Shown here one piece after another: positions 42,906-54,007 of a DNA stretch of 64,000 nucleotides. The stretch's first letter is position 1, and each line of letters starts with the position of its first letter. The translations under genes and the position numbers were made by a program. The notes under the pieces were generated by a model. That model did no database searches. It saw only the letters and a list, made by a program, of their open reading frames with translations, and had not been told where the DNA came from. The stretch is from Bradysia coprophila (taxonomy: Eukaryota; Arthropoda; Insecta; Diptera; Sciaridae): NCBI RefSeq assembly GCF_014529535.1, contig NW_023503670.1:682001-746000 (forward strand), written 5' to 3'.

Positions 42906-43005
42906 TAGTACATTACTATGCAAGGGAAGTAAAGTGATATCTCGTATCCAGATGAGAAAAAGTACCCGAGGGCGGCAGCCCGAGGTACTTTTACTCATCG
43001 TGATA
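42906..43005. repeat. Foldback element, family CTCGTATCCAGATGAG, truncated copy 2
   Basis: Differs from 36592-36691 at one base in about 100, then stops abruptly at GTGATAATGG, where the other copy goes on into its right arm. Such identity means a very recent event. Confidence 0.8.
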
Positions 43006-44270
43006 ATGGTATTCTGGTATTTTGGTATTCAAGAATCTGTTAGTGTCTTCTTGAACACTTTTGGTTTTGAACTGTCAGGTCCTTGTCGGGTATGCAAACT
43101 CTACACTTGTCAAAATAACCGTTTCCAAAGCTTGTTGCTTAAAACCACACTTGTGAGTTCGGCTCGTAAATTGATCACTCATGTAATGAATTACCTCTGC
43201 AGCATGCAATGTAATCGACTATAGTATGTGCAGATGGTTCATTCCAAGGTAAGCAATGAATGTATGACCGATTCTTCAAAATTTGTCGATTTATCTCGAA
43301 ATAAAATACTTCTTAGCCATGTCATCGACTTAATGACTCCTTTTACAAAATTTTGGTATCGAAAAATCGCGTGCGAGTTCACATTTTACGTAATTGAAGT
43401 GTGCAACAATACCCCACGCCAGTATTTTGCCAACTTCGGAGTCTCAATCGTCTCAATACACATACTACACATACTAAGGTTACTAAAATTGATACAAAAG
43501 CCTAGAATAATTACCAAATATTTCTGAAACATTGATTAGTAAAATATTTTATTTCGATAAAGTAACATTTTGCAAATTTGCTAGAATATAACACATTTGC
43601 AAGAGTTCCTTTTTGTCGCAGTGGTCGATAATAGATTAGTATCAGTTGCTGAATGGTTACTATAACTGTTAAAATTTCCTGTGCTTTATCATTTAATTAC
43701 TTCACAAGGTATAGCAATACCTTTCAAACATTTTGTGTTCAAACATTATCGAGATTTCGATAAAATTCAAATGGTAGGAACCTTACATTTTAACGACGTG
43801 TATTCTTTTTGATAAGACAATGATAACGGTCTGTAGGTCTTTTAATATACTTTCACATTATTCCATTTTTGAATAAAAAAATCAACATTTCGAGATTACA
43901 ATTTGAAATAGAGACTGGAAAAAGCATAGAATGCAGTGTGAGTAGTGACTAGTGACACATTTCAAAGAATTAAAATTGTGCTTCTTTTTTACTGTTTTTT
44001 TTAGCCAAAAAAGTCTTTAGAGACTACTAGAGACTTTCAGATTACCATGAATAATATTCACAAGTATTTAAATAAAAACTAATCTTTAGAAAGGTTATGC
44101 ATTTGTTTGCATTCGCCTGTTGATTGCAGTTGAGAAGAGTCCTTGGCGGTTGCGGAGAGAACAGTTTTACGTTCTATAATGAAGTCAGTCCATTTCCATT
44201 CCACTTTAATTTTAAAAATGAGAAAATTATTATTTCACTTAAATCACATGAGTTTTTCATGTCTTGGAAC
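43006..44270. other. 3' flank of first GT92 gene
   Basis: From about 43480 onward this matches the flank of the second GT92 gene (from about 49850), so it is part of the duplicated block. The stretch around 44090-44172 is almost identical to 50407-50510, which suggests a 3' untranslated exon or a very recent duplication. Confidence 0.5.
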
Positions 44271-45722
44271 TTACATTGCACACAGCGTTGCATAGACGTT
44301 TTCCAAGATCTTCTCTTTATACTTCCACAGCCTAGTATCTTTCACCGGATTCTGCATTGATGCCAGACATTCTTCACAATTACAATCAGTACGATAATGC
44401 GATACCTGTCCAACATTGGTTTCCACTTTAATTTCATGACAATATTCAGGATCAATGCAGGTCACAGGAAAATGATTGTGAAGGACCAGGACTCGTTCCA
44501 TTCTCATAAATGTTTTTGCGCCACCACTAAAAGCCGTAAAATTTTCTGCACGGTAAATGTTTGAAAGGAATCTAAACTTCTTGGGAACGTCCTCAACGGG
44601 TTCATGTACACTTTTTAAAAGAAAGTATCTATTCATCACGGGATACGAGTCGGTTATCTGTTTATTGTTCGTTGAACGTAGATTTGTGCGTCTAATTAAA
44701 TCATGCCATGATTGGTCCTCATCGAGAAGCGGCATTACGAATTCATCAACGTCCATAGGAATCATAAATTCGTATTGGTAAAGGTACTCATAGAATGCGT
44801 CGTGATACGAAATCAAGTCACTTTGAAGCCACTGGAGAATATTCTGTTCCCTTCGGTTGGGAACTTCGTGTGGATATTTGATGAATTTGATAATGAAGAA
44901 GCCTTGTCTACGATAATGATGTAGAACTTTCATCACATTTTCGTGCAGATTTTCCACATGCACAATAACTGTGTCAACTTCAAAAATTTTTAAAATTTCT
45001 GCCCACTCCACTACTTGCATTGAAATATCATCATCAAAATTTGCTCCACCCCAGCAAACTAAAAATGATTTTCTACGTCCACTCGGTCTTTTATTGCTTA
45101 CTGGAAACATATTATTTGCATAACTACACTTGTCTTCCACCAGTGAGACATATGCTGGCACCAGACCCTGACTCGCCAATGGATTTTTGCAAGTAATTAG
45201 ATAAGGCGACGCACCATCTGTGTTGTCACCCCAAAACTCCGGCCACAAAACGCGATATTCATGCACTTCAACCGGAATGGGTTGTATTATTCCAACGAAC
45301 CACATTTGGCAATAGGTTTTCACAGTCGGACGTATCTTATTTATCAGACCGAGTATGCGTACCACGGATCCATTCACTGCGGCACGATCATCGAGGTAAG
45401 CGTTGAAGAGATAAAACGTTCCGTTTGTTGTGTTCGTCACTTGCCAAAAGACGTCACTAACATTCAAATCCTGGTGTACATCAGGAAAACGACCGCAGGA
45501 CGGAAATAATGTTACTGTTACATTGTCCCTTGCCAAGGTTTCAACGTATTTTTTACCAATTTCTAGTAAATCTTGTGTGCTGTACTGCTGGTTAACCCCG
45601 ATGACTTTTAAGCTTATTGAAATTTGCGACCACAGATACGGAGACATAAAAAAGTAGCAAATAACTCCGGCACAAGTAGCAACAACCAAAAATGTTTTAC
45701 ATTTCTTTACCTTCGCTACCAT
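44271..45722 (-). CDS. GT92 family glycosyltransferase, paralogue 1
   Basis: Type II Golgi membrane enzyme of glycosyltransferase family 92 (DUF23), whose characterised members add galactose to N-glycan core fucose. Single frame of 483 residues. Short basic cytoplasmic MVAKVKKCK, membrane segment at about 10-30, stem, then the catalytic domain with WFVGIIQPIPVEVHEYR, the metal-binding D-x-D-like MDVDEFVMP (near residue 320), and DPEYCHEI plus HYRTDC near the end. Several N-x-S/T sites sit early in the lumen (NVT, NVS, NTT, NGT, NGS). The stop overlaps GTAAGT, so a further small exon cannot be excluded. About 90 percent alike to 50585-52024 except in the stem. The acceptor sugar is unknown. 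Confidence 0.9.
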   Translation of the reverse strand: MVAKVKKCKTFLVVATCAGVICYFFMSPYLWSQISISLKVIGVNQQYSTQDLLEIGKKYVETLARDNVTVTLFPSCGRFPDVHQDLNVSDVFWQVTNTTNGTFYLFNAYLDDRAAVNGSVVRILGLINKIRPTVKTYCQMWFVGIIQPIPVEVHEYRVLWPEFWGDNTDGASPYLITCKNPLASQGLVPAYVSLVEDKCSYANNMFPVSNKRPSGRRKSFLVCWGGANFDDDISMQVVEWAEILKIFEVDTVIVHVENLHENVMKVLHHYRRQGFFIIKFIKYPHEVPNRREQNILQWLQSDLISYHDAFYEYLYQYEFMIPMDVDEFVMPLLDEDQSWHDLIRRTNLRSTNNKQITDSYPVMNRYFLLKSVHEPVEDVPKKFRFLSNIYRAENFTAFSGGAKTFMRMERVLVLHNHFPVTCIDPEYCHEIKVETNVGQVSHYRTDCNCEECLASMQNPVKDTRLWKYKEKILENVYATLCAM

Positions 45723-46249
45723 TTCACTAGTACGAAAAGCTTTAGCAAACGTTCTACGATCAACTAACTAATTAAATTATAAGACTTTCTGCTACAGCCA
45801 TTGTATCGATAATGATTAGAAATAGTGTTTATACAGGTAAAACAGGGTGTCTAGTTGTTGAAGCGTTCAAGTCTAACTACGGTGGTATTGAAACTGAAAC
45901 ATTTGATGAAACTTAGTAAAATGACACTTAATTTTTGAGGAATTACATACGTACATACAAGAGGGATTGAATGTTTCGTTACCTCCGCAACCCGAGGGAA
46001 TTTTTTGTCAGATCTCTTGATTTTATAAATTATAGAATAAGAAACAAAATTTCAACAACAAGAATTCGTACTTGATAAGTTTCACTTTTTAAACGAGGTA
46101 AGCTAGGGTGAGTTAGGAAAATAAAGTAAAGGCTAGTTTTACAATTAAAATAAAACTCATTGCATAATTACCCTGTAACGGTCGGCTAGCTTACATAATG
46201 TTATTGATAAAAGACAACGTCTGACTAATATGATTTTATAAATAGCAAA
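45723..46249. other. Upstream flank of GT92 paralogue 1
   Basis: The first ~130 bp match the upstream flank of paralogue 2 (ATCGATAAT, AGAAATAG, ATACAGGTAAAACAG), so the shared block includes the probable promoter. The remainder is AT-rich. Confidence 0.5.
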
Positions 46250-46303
46250 ACTCATGGGAGGCTTGCACGACGAGCCGAAGGCGAGTTTCGCACTCCCACG
46301 AGT
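46250..46303. repeat. Imperfect hairpin with GAGCCGAAGGCGAG loop
   Basis: ACTCATGGGAG pairs with CTCCCACGAGT around a loop that is itself a hyphenated palindrome (46272-46285). Confidence 0.55.
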
Positions 46304-46325
46304 CAGAACAGACATCTGGAAGCCA

Positions 46326-46758
46326 TAGACCGTGTTAGGTGCTCGAAAATTATAAATTTTTATGTTTATAATCATTAAAGAATATCATTCTTTGATTAAA
46401 AAATGCAGGTAATTATAATTAATTTTTAATTCATTAATTTCAATAATTCGCAGTCGTCCGTAACAGCTAGACTACAAGGCTGACAGCCGCCTAAATCAAA
46501 TAACTGAAATGGCCGATGACTTTTTTTTATTCTTTTATGTCTTAATATAATTGTTATCACTCGAGCTTCTTGATAGCATCAATTAAATACATTTTGTCAT
46601 TACAACCACTTGTCCGACGTACCCCGCGCCATAGTTTGTCTATTTTCCGGCTGTCAAATAAAATACATTGCTTCTGAAAAAACGTGTGGAGTAGCTAATT
46701 ATGCGTTAAATAACTCCTGTAATCGAATATAAAAAATAGTAAAATCGCACACGGTCTA
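46326..46758. mobile_element. Non-autonomous relative of the TAGACCGTGT transposon
   Basis: A 433-bp sequence bounded by TAGACCGTGT and ACACGGTCTA with TA borders. Its right end (read inward, TAGACCGTGTGCGATTTTAC) matches the left end of 4413-5278, and its left end matches that element's right end, so it is inverted relative to it. No transposase motif. Confidence 0.65.
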
Positions 46759-46865
46759 TTACGAAGTTATTTTATATGTCTCTGTGTGGTAAGACTAACA
46801 TTGTGCATCAGCTCGGAGATGGAGTTTGAGTTTATCTTTGCATCGACACTTAAAAAATGATGTGT

Positions 46866-46975
46866 ACCTGTTTCCAAATGTTTATTGTGACTTGTTGGAT
46901 TATAATCCGCGCCGCGCCTCTGGCTTAGGATCACAATCACCAACTCGTCAAAATAAACATTTGGACACAGGTGCA
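46866..46975. repeat. Foldback around a GC-rich core
   Basis: ACCTGTTTCCAAATGTTTAT and ATAAACATTTGGACACAGGT are inverted around CCGCGCCGCGCC. The local GC content stands out from the AT-rich flanks. Confidence 0.65.
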
Positions 46976-47175
46976 TATAATTTTGACAATTGTCCTTTCT
47001 ATAGAAAATGTATGTTGGATGAGTCAACAACTCTCAAGTCAACTAGTTTCGTTGAATGAAAATCAAATTAATTCCTAAATCTCTATCGATTCTCTGAATT
47101 TTGGAAAAATAAATAAATAAATGATGACTATACATAAACGAGCCGTCAGAACAGTCGGAGCGTTTGCTGCGACTG

Positions 47176-48506
47176 AGCCCCGTACGAACCCGTACATCTA
47201 TTGCGCACGTGACCCTAGTGCGTCTGTCACCCTAGTTGAAGTCAAATTATTATGAAATGTGTACATCTTACAAATTGCGCATAGCGCAATTACGAAGCCC
47301 CGTACGACGTTCCTTTCAAATGTAACACAAATTTCAAGTTGACCTAAAATTTTTTTTTTTCAACATCATTATATTCGGCCTTCGATTACCTTCCAAATGA
47401 AACAAAAATTAGGAAAATCGGACGAAATTTACTCGAGATATATGCAAAATACACTTAGGGCCGAGTAGCGGGCTTAGTCCAAGGACCCAAATTTTTTTTT
47501 CCAACAACATTCTATTTGGTGTTCGATTACCTTTCAAATGAAACAAAATTTAGGAAAATCGGATCAAATTTACTCGAGTTATATGCAAAACACACTTAGG
47601 GCCGTGGAGAGGCCTTAGTCCAAGGACCCAAATTAAAAAAAAATTTTCAACAACTTTCTATTCGATGTTTTACCTTTTAAATGAAACAAAAATTAGGAAA
47701 AACGGATGAAATTTACTCGAGTTATATGCAAAATACACTTAGGGCCGAGTAGCGGCCTTAGTCCAAGGACCCAAATTTAATTTTTTTTCAACAACATTCT
47801 ATTCCTCGTTCGATTACTTTTCAAATGAAACAAAAATTAGGAAAATCGGATCAAATTTACTCGAGTTATATGCAAAATACACTTAGGGCCGAGGAGCGGC
47901 CTCAGTCCAAGGACCCAAATTTAAAACGTTCTTCGCCACATTATATTCGGGCTTCGATTACCTTTCAAATGAAACAAAAATCACGAAAAAAGGATGAAAT
48001 TTACTCGAGTTATATGCAAAATACACTTAGGGCCGAGTAGCCTTTCACTTATAGGGCCCTAACTCACGGGCCATTCACCCGATTTTAATAAACTCCTGGA
48101 TCGGTATCGACATTACCTATCTTTTGCCGTTTCATTTACATTTCCAACGTTTTTTTTGCCGTAAATATCCCCAAAAGACCTTAAAGCACTTAGGCGGCCC
48201 TAACTCACGAAGGGCCGACCCAAATATGCCCATCTTCGAACTTAGCCTCACTATTTTGACTATCTTTCAGGAAAAAAAAAATTTGAAATCGGATTTGATT
48301 TACTCAAGATATCGACGTGACGGACAGACGGACATACGGACAGACGGACAGACGGACAGACGGACAGACGGACAGACAAAATTTTTATTGCGTATTCGTC
48401 ATCTATGAACATAGGCAAACACTTTGCCCTTACCGTCTGCTTCGAATTCCATCAATTACACACGGCATCGTAATCCTATAAGCCCCTTTGTACTTCGTAC
48501 GGGGCT
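47176..48506. mobile_element. Inverted-repeat transposon, family B, with 143-bp tandem array
   Basis: Left ends AGCCCCGTACGA at 47176 and again at 47296; right end TTCGTACGGGGCT. Read on the - strand it matches 18677-19906: terminus, GGGGCTTATAGG, the (GTCTGTCC)n tract (48317-48378), ATATCTTGAGTAAA and CTAAGTTCGAAGATG. It differs in holding five tandem units of about 143 bp. No transposase frame seen. Confidence 0.72.
47361..48045. repeat. Five tandem units of about 143 bp inside family B element
   Basis: Each unit has TTCGATTACCTTTCAAATGA, ACAAAAATTAGGAAAATCGG, TTTACTCGAGTTATATGC, AAAATACACTTAGGGCCG and GTCCAAGGACCCAAATT. Unit starts lie near 47361, 47503, 47647, 47791 and 47935. Confidence 0.88.
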
Positions 48507-48538
48507 AAAAACTCACTTCAGTAGGAAACGACCGAGGG

Positions 48539-49137
48539 TTGCTCACTTTGATTACGCAAAATTTAAAACAGCGATTAACCGTGATTACTTGGGATAAAAG
48601 ACTGTAAAAGTCACTCTACTCGCAAATCTGGCGTCCTCGAAAACGAAATTATTAAATTAAGGTAATATTACAATTGAATGTTTTTTGCTCAATTATATGT
48701 ATGGTACCGACTCAGAAAGTCATTAAAGTTTATTACTTTTCAAAAAAATCTTGAAATTTAATAATTTCGTTTTCGAGGGCTCCAGATTTGCGAGTAGAGT
48801 GACTTCGATTGAAAACTGAATCATCAACAGTACTTGTTGCTCACTTTGATTACGCAAAATTTAAAACAGCGATTAACCGTGATTACTTGGGATAAAAGAC
48901 TGTAAAAGTCACTCTACTCGCAAATCTGGCGTCCTCGAAAACGAAATTATTAAATTTCAAGGTAATATTACAATTGAATGTTTTTTGCTCAATTATATGT
49001 ATGGTACCGACTCAGAAAGTCATTAAAGTTTATTACTTTTCAAAAAAATCTTGAAATTTAATAATTTCGTTTTCGAGGGCTCCAGATTTGCGAGTAGAGT
49101 GACTTCGATTGAAAACTGAATCATCAACAGTACTTGT
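48539..49137. repeat. Two tandem 298-301 bp units, each a long foldback
   Basis: Unit 1 48539-48836 and unit 2 48837-49137 are almost identical, differing mainly by a few bases after ATTATTAAATT. Each holds inverted arms of about 50 bp that begin AAGTCACTCTACTCGCAAAT and end ATTTGCGAGTAGAGTGACTT. Confidence 0.9.
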
Positions 49138-50584
49138 TGTGGATCAAGTATGGCATGTTTGGTATCGTTGAAAAGCTTATTCCTCAGGCTATAATCTTAA
49201 ATTAGTTAAAATAAAGCTGCCAGAAAGGTACAGAATTGTCCAAATTTCACCGAGGGTAGCGGAAAAAGTAACTTCTCTGAAAATGTAACTTAAAAGAACA
49301 TTTTCAATTTTTTTTTGTCGCCATTCGAAAGACCTTAGTAACCGCGTCTAGAATCAATCTGGACTGGCTGATTCGGTCACTTTGTCAAGGATATTTCACT
49401 CTTCGAAAATGGTGAAATTTGATTTTCAACAGTTATTGCTCCGAGAGCAAATGACCGAAAGCAATATTTTTTACACAGTATATCTTAGAATTTTTCCCTC
49501 TACCGATCCCCATTAAAATTTGTGCTCAGGCTGTGCCTGGCTGCTTGTAATCGCATCCACTGGTTCTCAGAAACGGCTCAGGGGTTCGGGCTAATTTTTT
49601 CCTGTGTGATGTTCTTGTCCATCACTCATTATAAATATGAAAAAAAAATTGTTGTCGGCGGTCCCTATTTAATCTAGTTTCAAACCAACCGTGGCTATAT
49701 TTACAAATCGAAACAAATAACAAAAAAAAATTGTTAGGAACTGTCCCAAACTTTCTATTAAGTTGGCTCACCTAATTCCACAACCAATATTATACAAAAT
49801 TTAAGGTATTCCAAATTCTTCAAACTATCAATACTACATAGTACATACCAAGGTTACCAAATAATTCATGCAAAAGCGACGAATAATTATCAAATATTTC
49901 TGAAAAATTGATTGGTGAAATTATTTTATTCCGATAATTTAACATTTTACAAATTTGCGATAAATAGATGACTATCGGTTACTGAATGGTTTCTATACCA
50001 TGTATCCGTTAAAACATCCTGTGCTTTATCATTTAATTAGTTTACAAGGTATAGTAAAACCTTTCAAACATTATCGAGTTTTCGACAAAAATTCAAATGC
50101 TAGGATCCTTACATTTTAACGACGTGTATTCTTTTTGATAAGATTAACGGTCTGTAGGTCTTTTAATATACTTTCACATTATTCCATTTTTGAATTAAAA
50201 AATCAACATTTCGAGATTACAATTAGAAATAGAGACTGGAAAAGCAATAAATGCAGTTAGTAGTGACTAGTGACACATTTCAAAGAATTAAAATTTAGCT
50301 TCTTTTTTCGTCTTTTTTACTGTTTTTTCCCTCTAGAAAAAATCTCATGCCATGAGACTCACAGATTACCATCAATAATATTTACAAGTATTTAAAAACT
50401 AATCTTTAGAAAGGTTATGCATTTGTTTGCATTCGCCTGTTGATTGCAGTTGAGAAGAGTCCTTGGCGGTTGCGGAGAGAACCGTTTTACGTTCTATAAT
50501 GAAGTCAGTCCATTCCACTTAAATTTTAAAAATGAGATAATTATTATTTCACTTAAATCACATGAGTTTTTCATGTCTTGAAAC
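49138..50584. other. Intergenic and 3' flank of GT92 paralogue 2
   Basis: 49138 to about 49850 is AT-rich, without a recognised gene. From about 49850 it matches the flank of the other GT92 gene. Confidence 0.45.
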
Positions 50585-52024
50585 TTACATTGCACGCAGC
50601 GTTGCATAGACGTTTTCCAAAATTTCATCTTTATACTTCCACAGCCTAGTGTCTTTCACCGGATTCTGCAGTGATGCCAGACATTCTTCACCATCACAAT
50701 CCGTACGATAATGCGATACCTGTCCAACACTGGTTTCCACTTCAATTCCATGACAATATTCAGGATCAATGCAGGTCACAGGAAAATGATTGTGAAGGAC
50801 CAGGACTCGTTCCATTCTCATAAATGTTTTTGCGCCACCACCAAAAGCCGTAAAATTTTCTGCACGGTAAATGTTTGAAAGGAACCTAAACTTCTTGGGA
50901 ACGTCCTCAACGGGTTCATGTACACTTTTTAAAAGAAAGTATCTATTCATCACGGGATACGAGTCGATTATCTGTTTGTTGTTCGTTGAAAGTAGATTTG
51001 TGCGTCTAATCAAATCATGCCATGATCGGTCCTCATCGAGAAGTGGCATTATAAATTCATCAATGTCCATAGGAATCATAAATTCGTATTGGTAAAGGTA
51101 CTCATAGAATGCGTCGTGATACGAAATTAAGTCACTTTGAAGCCACTGGAGAAAATTCTGTTCCCTTCGGTTGGGAAATTCGTGTGGAAATTTGATGAAT
51201 TTGATGATGAAGAAACCCTGGCAACGATAATGATGTAGAACTTTCATCACATTTTCGTGCAGATTTTCCACATAGACAATTACTGTATCAACTTCAAAAA
51301 TTTTTAAAATTTCTGCCCACTCAACTACCTGCATAGAAATATCATCACCAAAATTTGCTCCGCGCCAACAAACTAAAAATGTTTTTCTCCGTCCACTCGG
51401 TCTTTTGTTGCTTACTGGAAACATATTGTTTGCAGGAGCACACTTGTCTTCAACCAGCGAGACATATTCTGGCACCAGACCCTGACTCGCCAATGGATTT
51501 TTGCAAGTAATTAGATAAGGCGACGCACCATCTGTGTTGTCACCCCAAAACTCCGGCCACAAAACCCGATATTCATGCACTTCAACCGGAATGGGTTGTA
51601 TTATTCCAACGAACCACATTTGGCAATAGGTTTTCACAGTCGGACGTATCTTATTTATCAGACCGAGTAGGCGTACCACTGATCCATTCACTGCGGCACG
51701 ATCATCTAGATAAGCGTTGAAGAGATAAAACGTTCCGTTTGTTGTGTTCGTCACTTGCCACATGATGTCACTAATATTCAAATCTTTTTGCACATCAGGA
51801 AAACGACCGCAGGACGGAAATAATGTTACTGTTACATTGTCCCTTGCCAAGGTTTCAACGTATTTTTTACCAATTTCTAGTAAATCTTGTGTGCGCTGGT
51901 TATTAGCATCGGCAACTTTTGCGCGCTTAGAAATTTGCGACGGAGCACAGAAAAAGTAGCAAATAAATCCAGCGCAAGTAGCAACAACCAAAAATGTTTT
52001 TAATGTCTTTACCTTTGCTACCAT
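50585..52024 (-). CDS. GT92 family glycosyltransferase, paralogue 2
   Basis: Single frame of 479 residues with the same design as paralogue 1: basic N terminus MVAKVKTLK, one membrane segment, stem, GT92 catalytic domain with MDIDEFIMP, and the HYRTDCDGEEC end. From TQDLLEIGKKYVET onward the proteins are nearly the same; before that, about residues 25-45, they share little. The Cys pair CNCEEC of the other copy is CDGEEC here. The stop again overlaps GTAAGT. The intact frame and mostly conservative changes suggest both copies are functional. Confidence 0.9.
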   Translation of the reverse strand: MVAKVKTLKTFLVVATCAGFICYFFCAPSQISKRAKVADANNQRTQDLLEIGKKYVETLARDNVTVTLFPSCGRFPDVQKDLNISDIMWQVTNTTNGTFYLFNAYLDDRAAVNGSVVRLLGLINKIRPTVKTYCQMWFVGIIQPIPVEVHEYRVLWPEFWGDNTDGASPYLITCKNPLASQGLVPEYVSLVEDKCAPANNMFPVSNKRPSGRRKTFLVCWRGANFGDDISMQVVEWAEILKIFEVDTVIVYVENLHENVMKVLHHYRCQGFFIIKFIKFPHEFPNRREQNFLQWLQSDLISYHDAFYEYLYQYEFMIPMDIDEFIMPLLDEDRSWHDLIRRTNLLSTNNKQIIDSYPVMNRYFLLKSVHEPVEDVPKKFRFLSNIYRAENFTAFGGGAKTFMRMERVLVLHNHFPVTCIDPEYCHGIEVETSVGQVSHYRTDCDGEECLASLQNPVKDTRLWKYKDEILENVYATLRAM

Positions 52025-52234
52025 TTCACTAAGATGATAAGCTCTGGTAAACTACGTTCGACTAAATAATTATTTTACAAGACTTGCTTCTGCAACCATA
52101 TATCGATAATCGATAAGAATTAGAAATAGAGTTCATTTATACAGGTAAAACAGAGTGCATTATTTGTTAAAGCGTTCAATCGTTATAAAGGATGAAAATG
52201 AACGCGTTTTTTAAATACTGAATTTTAGTTTACT

Positions 52235-52274
52235 CACGGCAGAGTAAAGTTAAGGTTTATTTTACTCTGCCGTG
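52235..52274. mobile_element. Minimal 40-bp MITE, family CACGGCAGAG, copy 3
   Basis: Only the two inverted ends CACGGCAGAGTAAAGTTAA and TTTTACTCTGCCGTG, almost touching, with a perfect 7-bp duplication GTTTACT (52228-52234 and 52275-52281). Confidence 0.85.
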
Positions 52275-52281
52275 GTTTACT

Positions 52282-52973
52282 TTACTTACGGCTAACACCA
52301 AATCTAATTTTTATTTATCGTACATTTTTGAAAACGGATTCTGATGAAAAGATATCATTAAAAATGAAATACGAGACACGCAAATGTAGAACACAATTTT
52401 AGCTAAGCATCGACGCCCTTATAATTTTCCCACTTTCTTACTTAATTAGGGAACAGCACTTTTTGAACTATTTTATGTCCCACAATATGCCCTTAGCGCT
52501 GCTTCACCTCAAAATAGTTAGAAAGAAATTCGTGTATTTGGTCATTTTTCTGAAATTCTAACTAAATTTCCGTTCCAAAACGCAAATACTTCCTTTTCTG
52601 ATTGACTCACACTCTCTCCTGTAAGGCAAATGGCGGAGAGTCGTATGATTGTCGCTAAGTATTTTTAGGTGAGTGTATTAAAAGATTAATTAGTTTACAT
52701 GAACATTTCTATGCAACAAATCAATTTTGCTCCATTTTTCGTGAAGAAAGTTATTGTCGCTATAAAACTTGAGTTCCACTTACAAGAAAACCATTCCGTT
52801 TTGCCTCCGTTTAGCTAAACAACGCGTCTTTTCTATTGTTAAAAGAGTAACACTGAGAAAACGGAGTGCTTTTTTCGTAAGTGGAAATCAAGGCTAAACA
52901 ACTGTCTGTATGATTAAATCTGCTACTTTTATTGTTTAGATTGTGTTATGGACATAAGAACATAGAGCCTTGT
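52282..52973. other. Intergenic; no gene seen
   Basis: AT-rich sequence between two repeat elements. No motif-bearing frame. Confidence 0.4.
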
Positions 52974-53721
52974 GAGGGATTCTTCTGAAAAACAGAAGAC
53001 CGAAATCGGACGTATTTTCTATTAGAATTTTTTTTAAGTGCCCAGTAAGGTGTTCGACCCCAGAAGCCAAAACCACTTTTAAAAAAATTCTTTGAAGCTT
53101 GTGTGGCTAGTGTGAGGTGATCAAAAACCAAAAAATTGCACTTTTCTTACAAAAATTTCTCCAGTTACACGAGCCGTACAGGGTCGTGTGGCTGGGGTGT
53201 CATTAGAAAGGTAATTGCATGTACTTCCAGGGCAAATAAAAGTTGGGTTTAAAATTCATCCATGCATCCAGCTATGTACACAGTTGAAGTTTTCAACCGA
53301 AAATAGACTGAAAACTTACACTTTTCTTACAGAAATTTGTCGAGGTACACGAAACGTACATGGTCGAGTGAGGTGTCACTAGAAAGATAATTGCATGTAC
53401 TTTTAGGGAAGGTAGGACTTACGGAAGTTTGGTAGCATCTACGATTCAATATAAGCACTTAAACATTTCAACTTCTCATAATTCGTCGTAGATGCTTCCA
53501 AACCCCAATAAGACCCTACTCGATCATGTACGTTTCGTGTACCTCCAGAAATTTCTGTAAGAATTAGTTTTTGATCACTTCACACTAGCCACACAAGTTT
53601 CGAAGAATTTTTTTAAAAGTGATTTTGGCTTCTAGAGTCGAATGCCTTTCTGGGCACATATGAAAAATTCCACAAGAAAATGCGCCCGATTTCGGTCTTC
53701 TGTTTTTCAGAAGAGTCCCTC
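52974..53721. mobile_element. Inverted-repeat element, family A, uninterrupted copy
   Basis: A 748-bp foldback. Outer arms GAGGGATTCTTCTGAAAAAC and GTTTTTCAGAAGAGTCCCTC continue inward with further matched blocks (CGAAATCGG/CCGATTTCGG, TGTGTGGCTAGTGTGA/CACTAGCCACACA, CATGTACGTTTCGTGTACC and its complement), so most of the element can fold on itself. TGT flanks both ends and may be a 3-bp target duplication. No transposase frame. Confidence 0.78.
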
Positions 53722-54007
53722 TGTTGTTACATTGAACAAAAAAATGTTTTACTTTGTAAGTTCTAGAATGCATTTTGTTATAAACAGAACACTAGCCAGC
53801 ATGCATCGCTTATTTTGAACGTCAGTCATCGTAACAGCCGTCTGTAAAACGAACGATGCATGGCTCAGTACATTTGGTGGCAGCAATTCTCAAAATAGAA
53901 GAAGAATAAAAAGATATTTTGATTGCGAGTGTTTTTCTGAAAATTAATTTAAACAGATGCAAATCGATTGGCAATGATTTTACCTATTTTCGTATAAAAT
54001 TTGGAAA

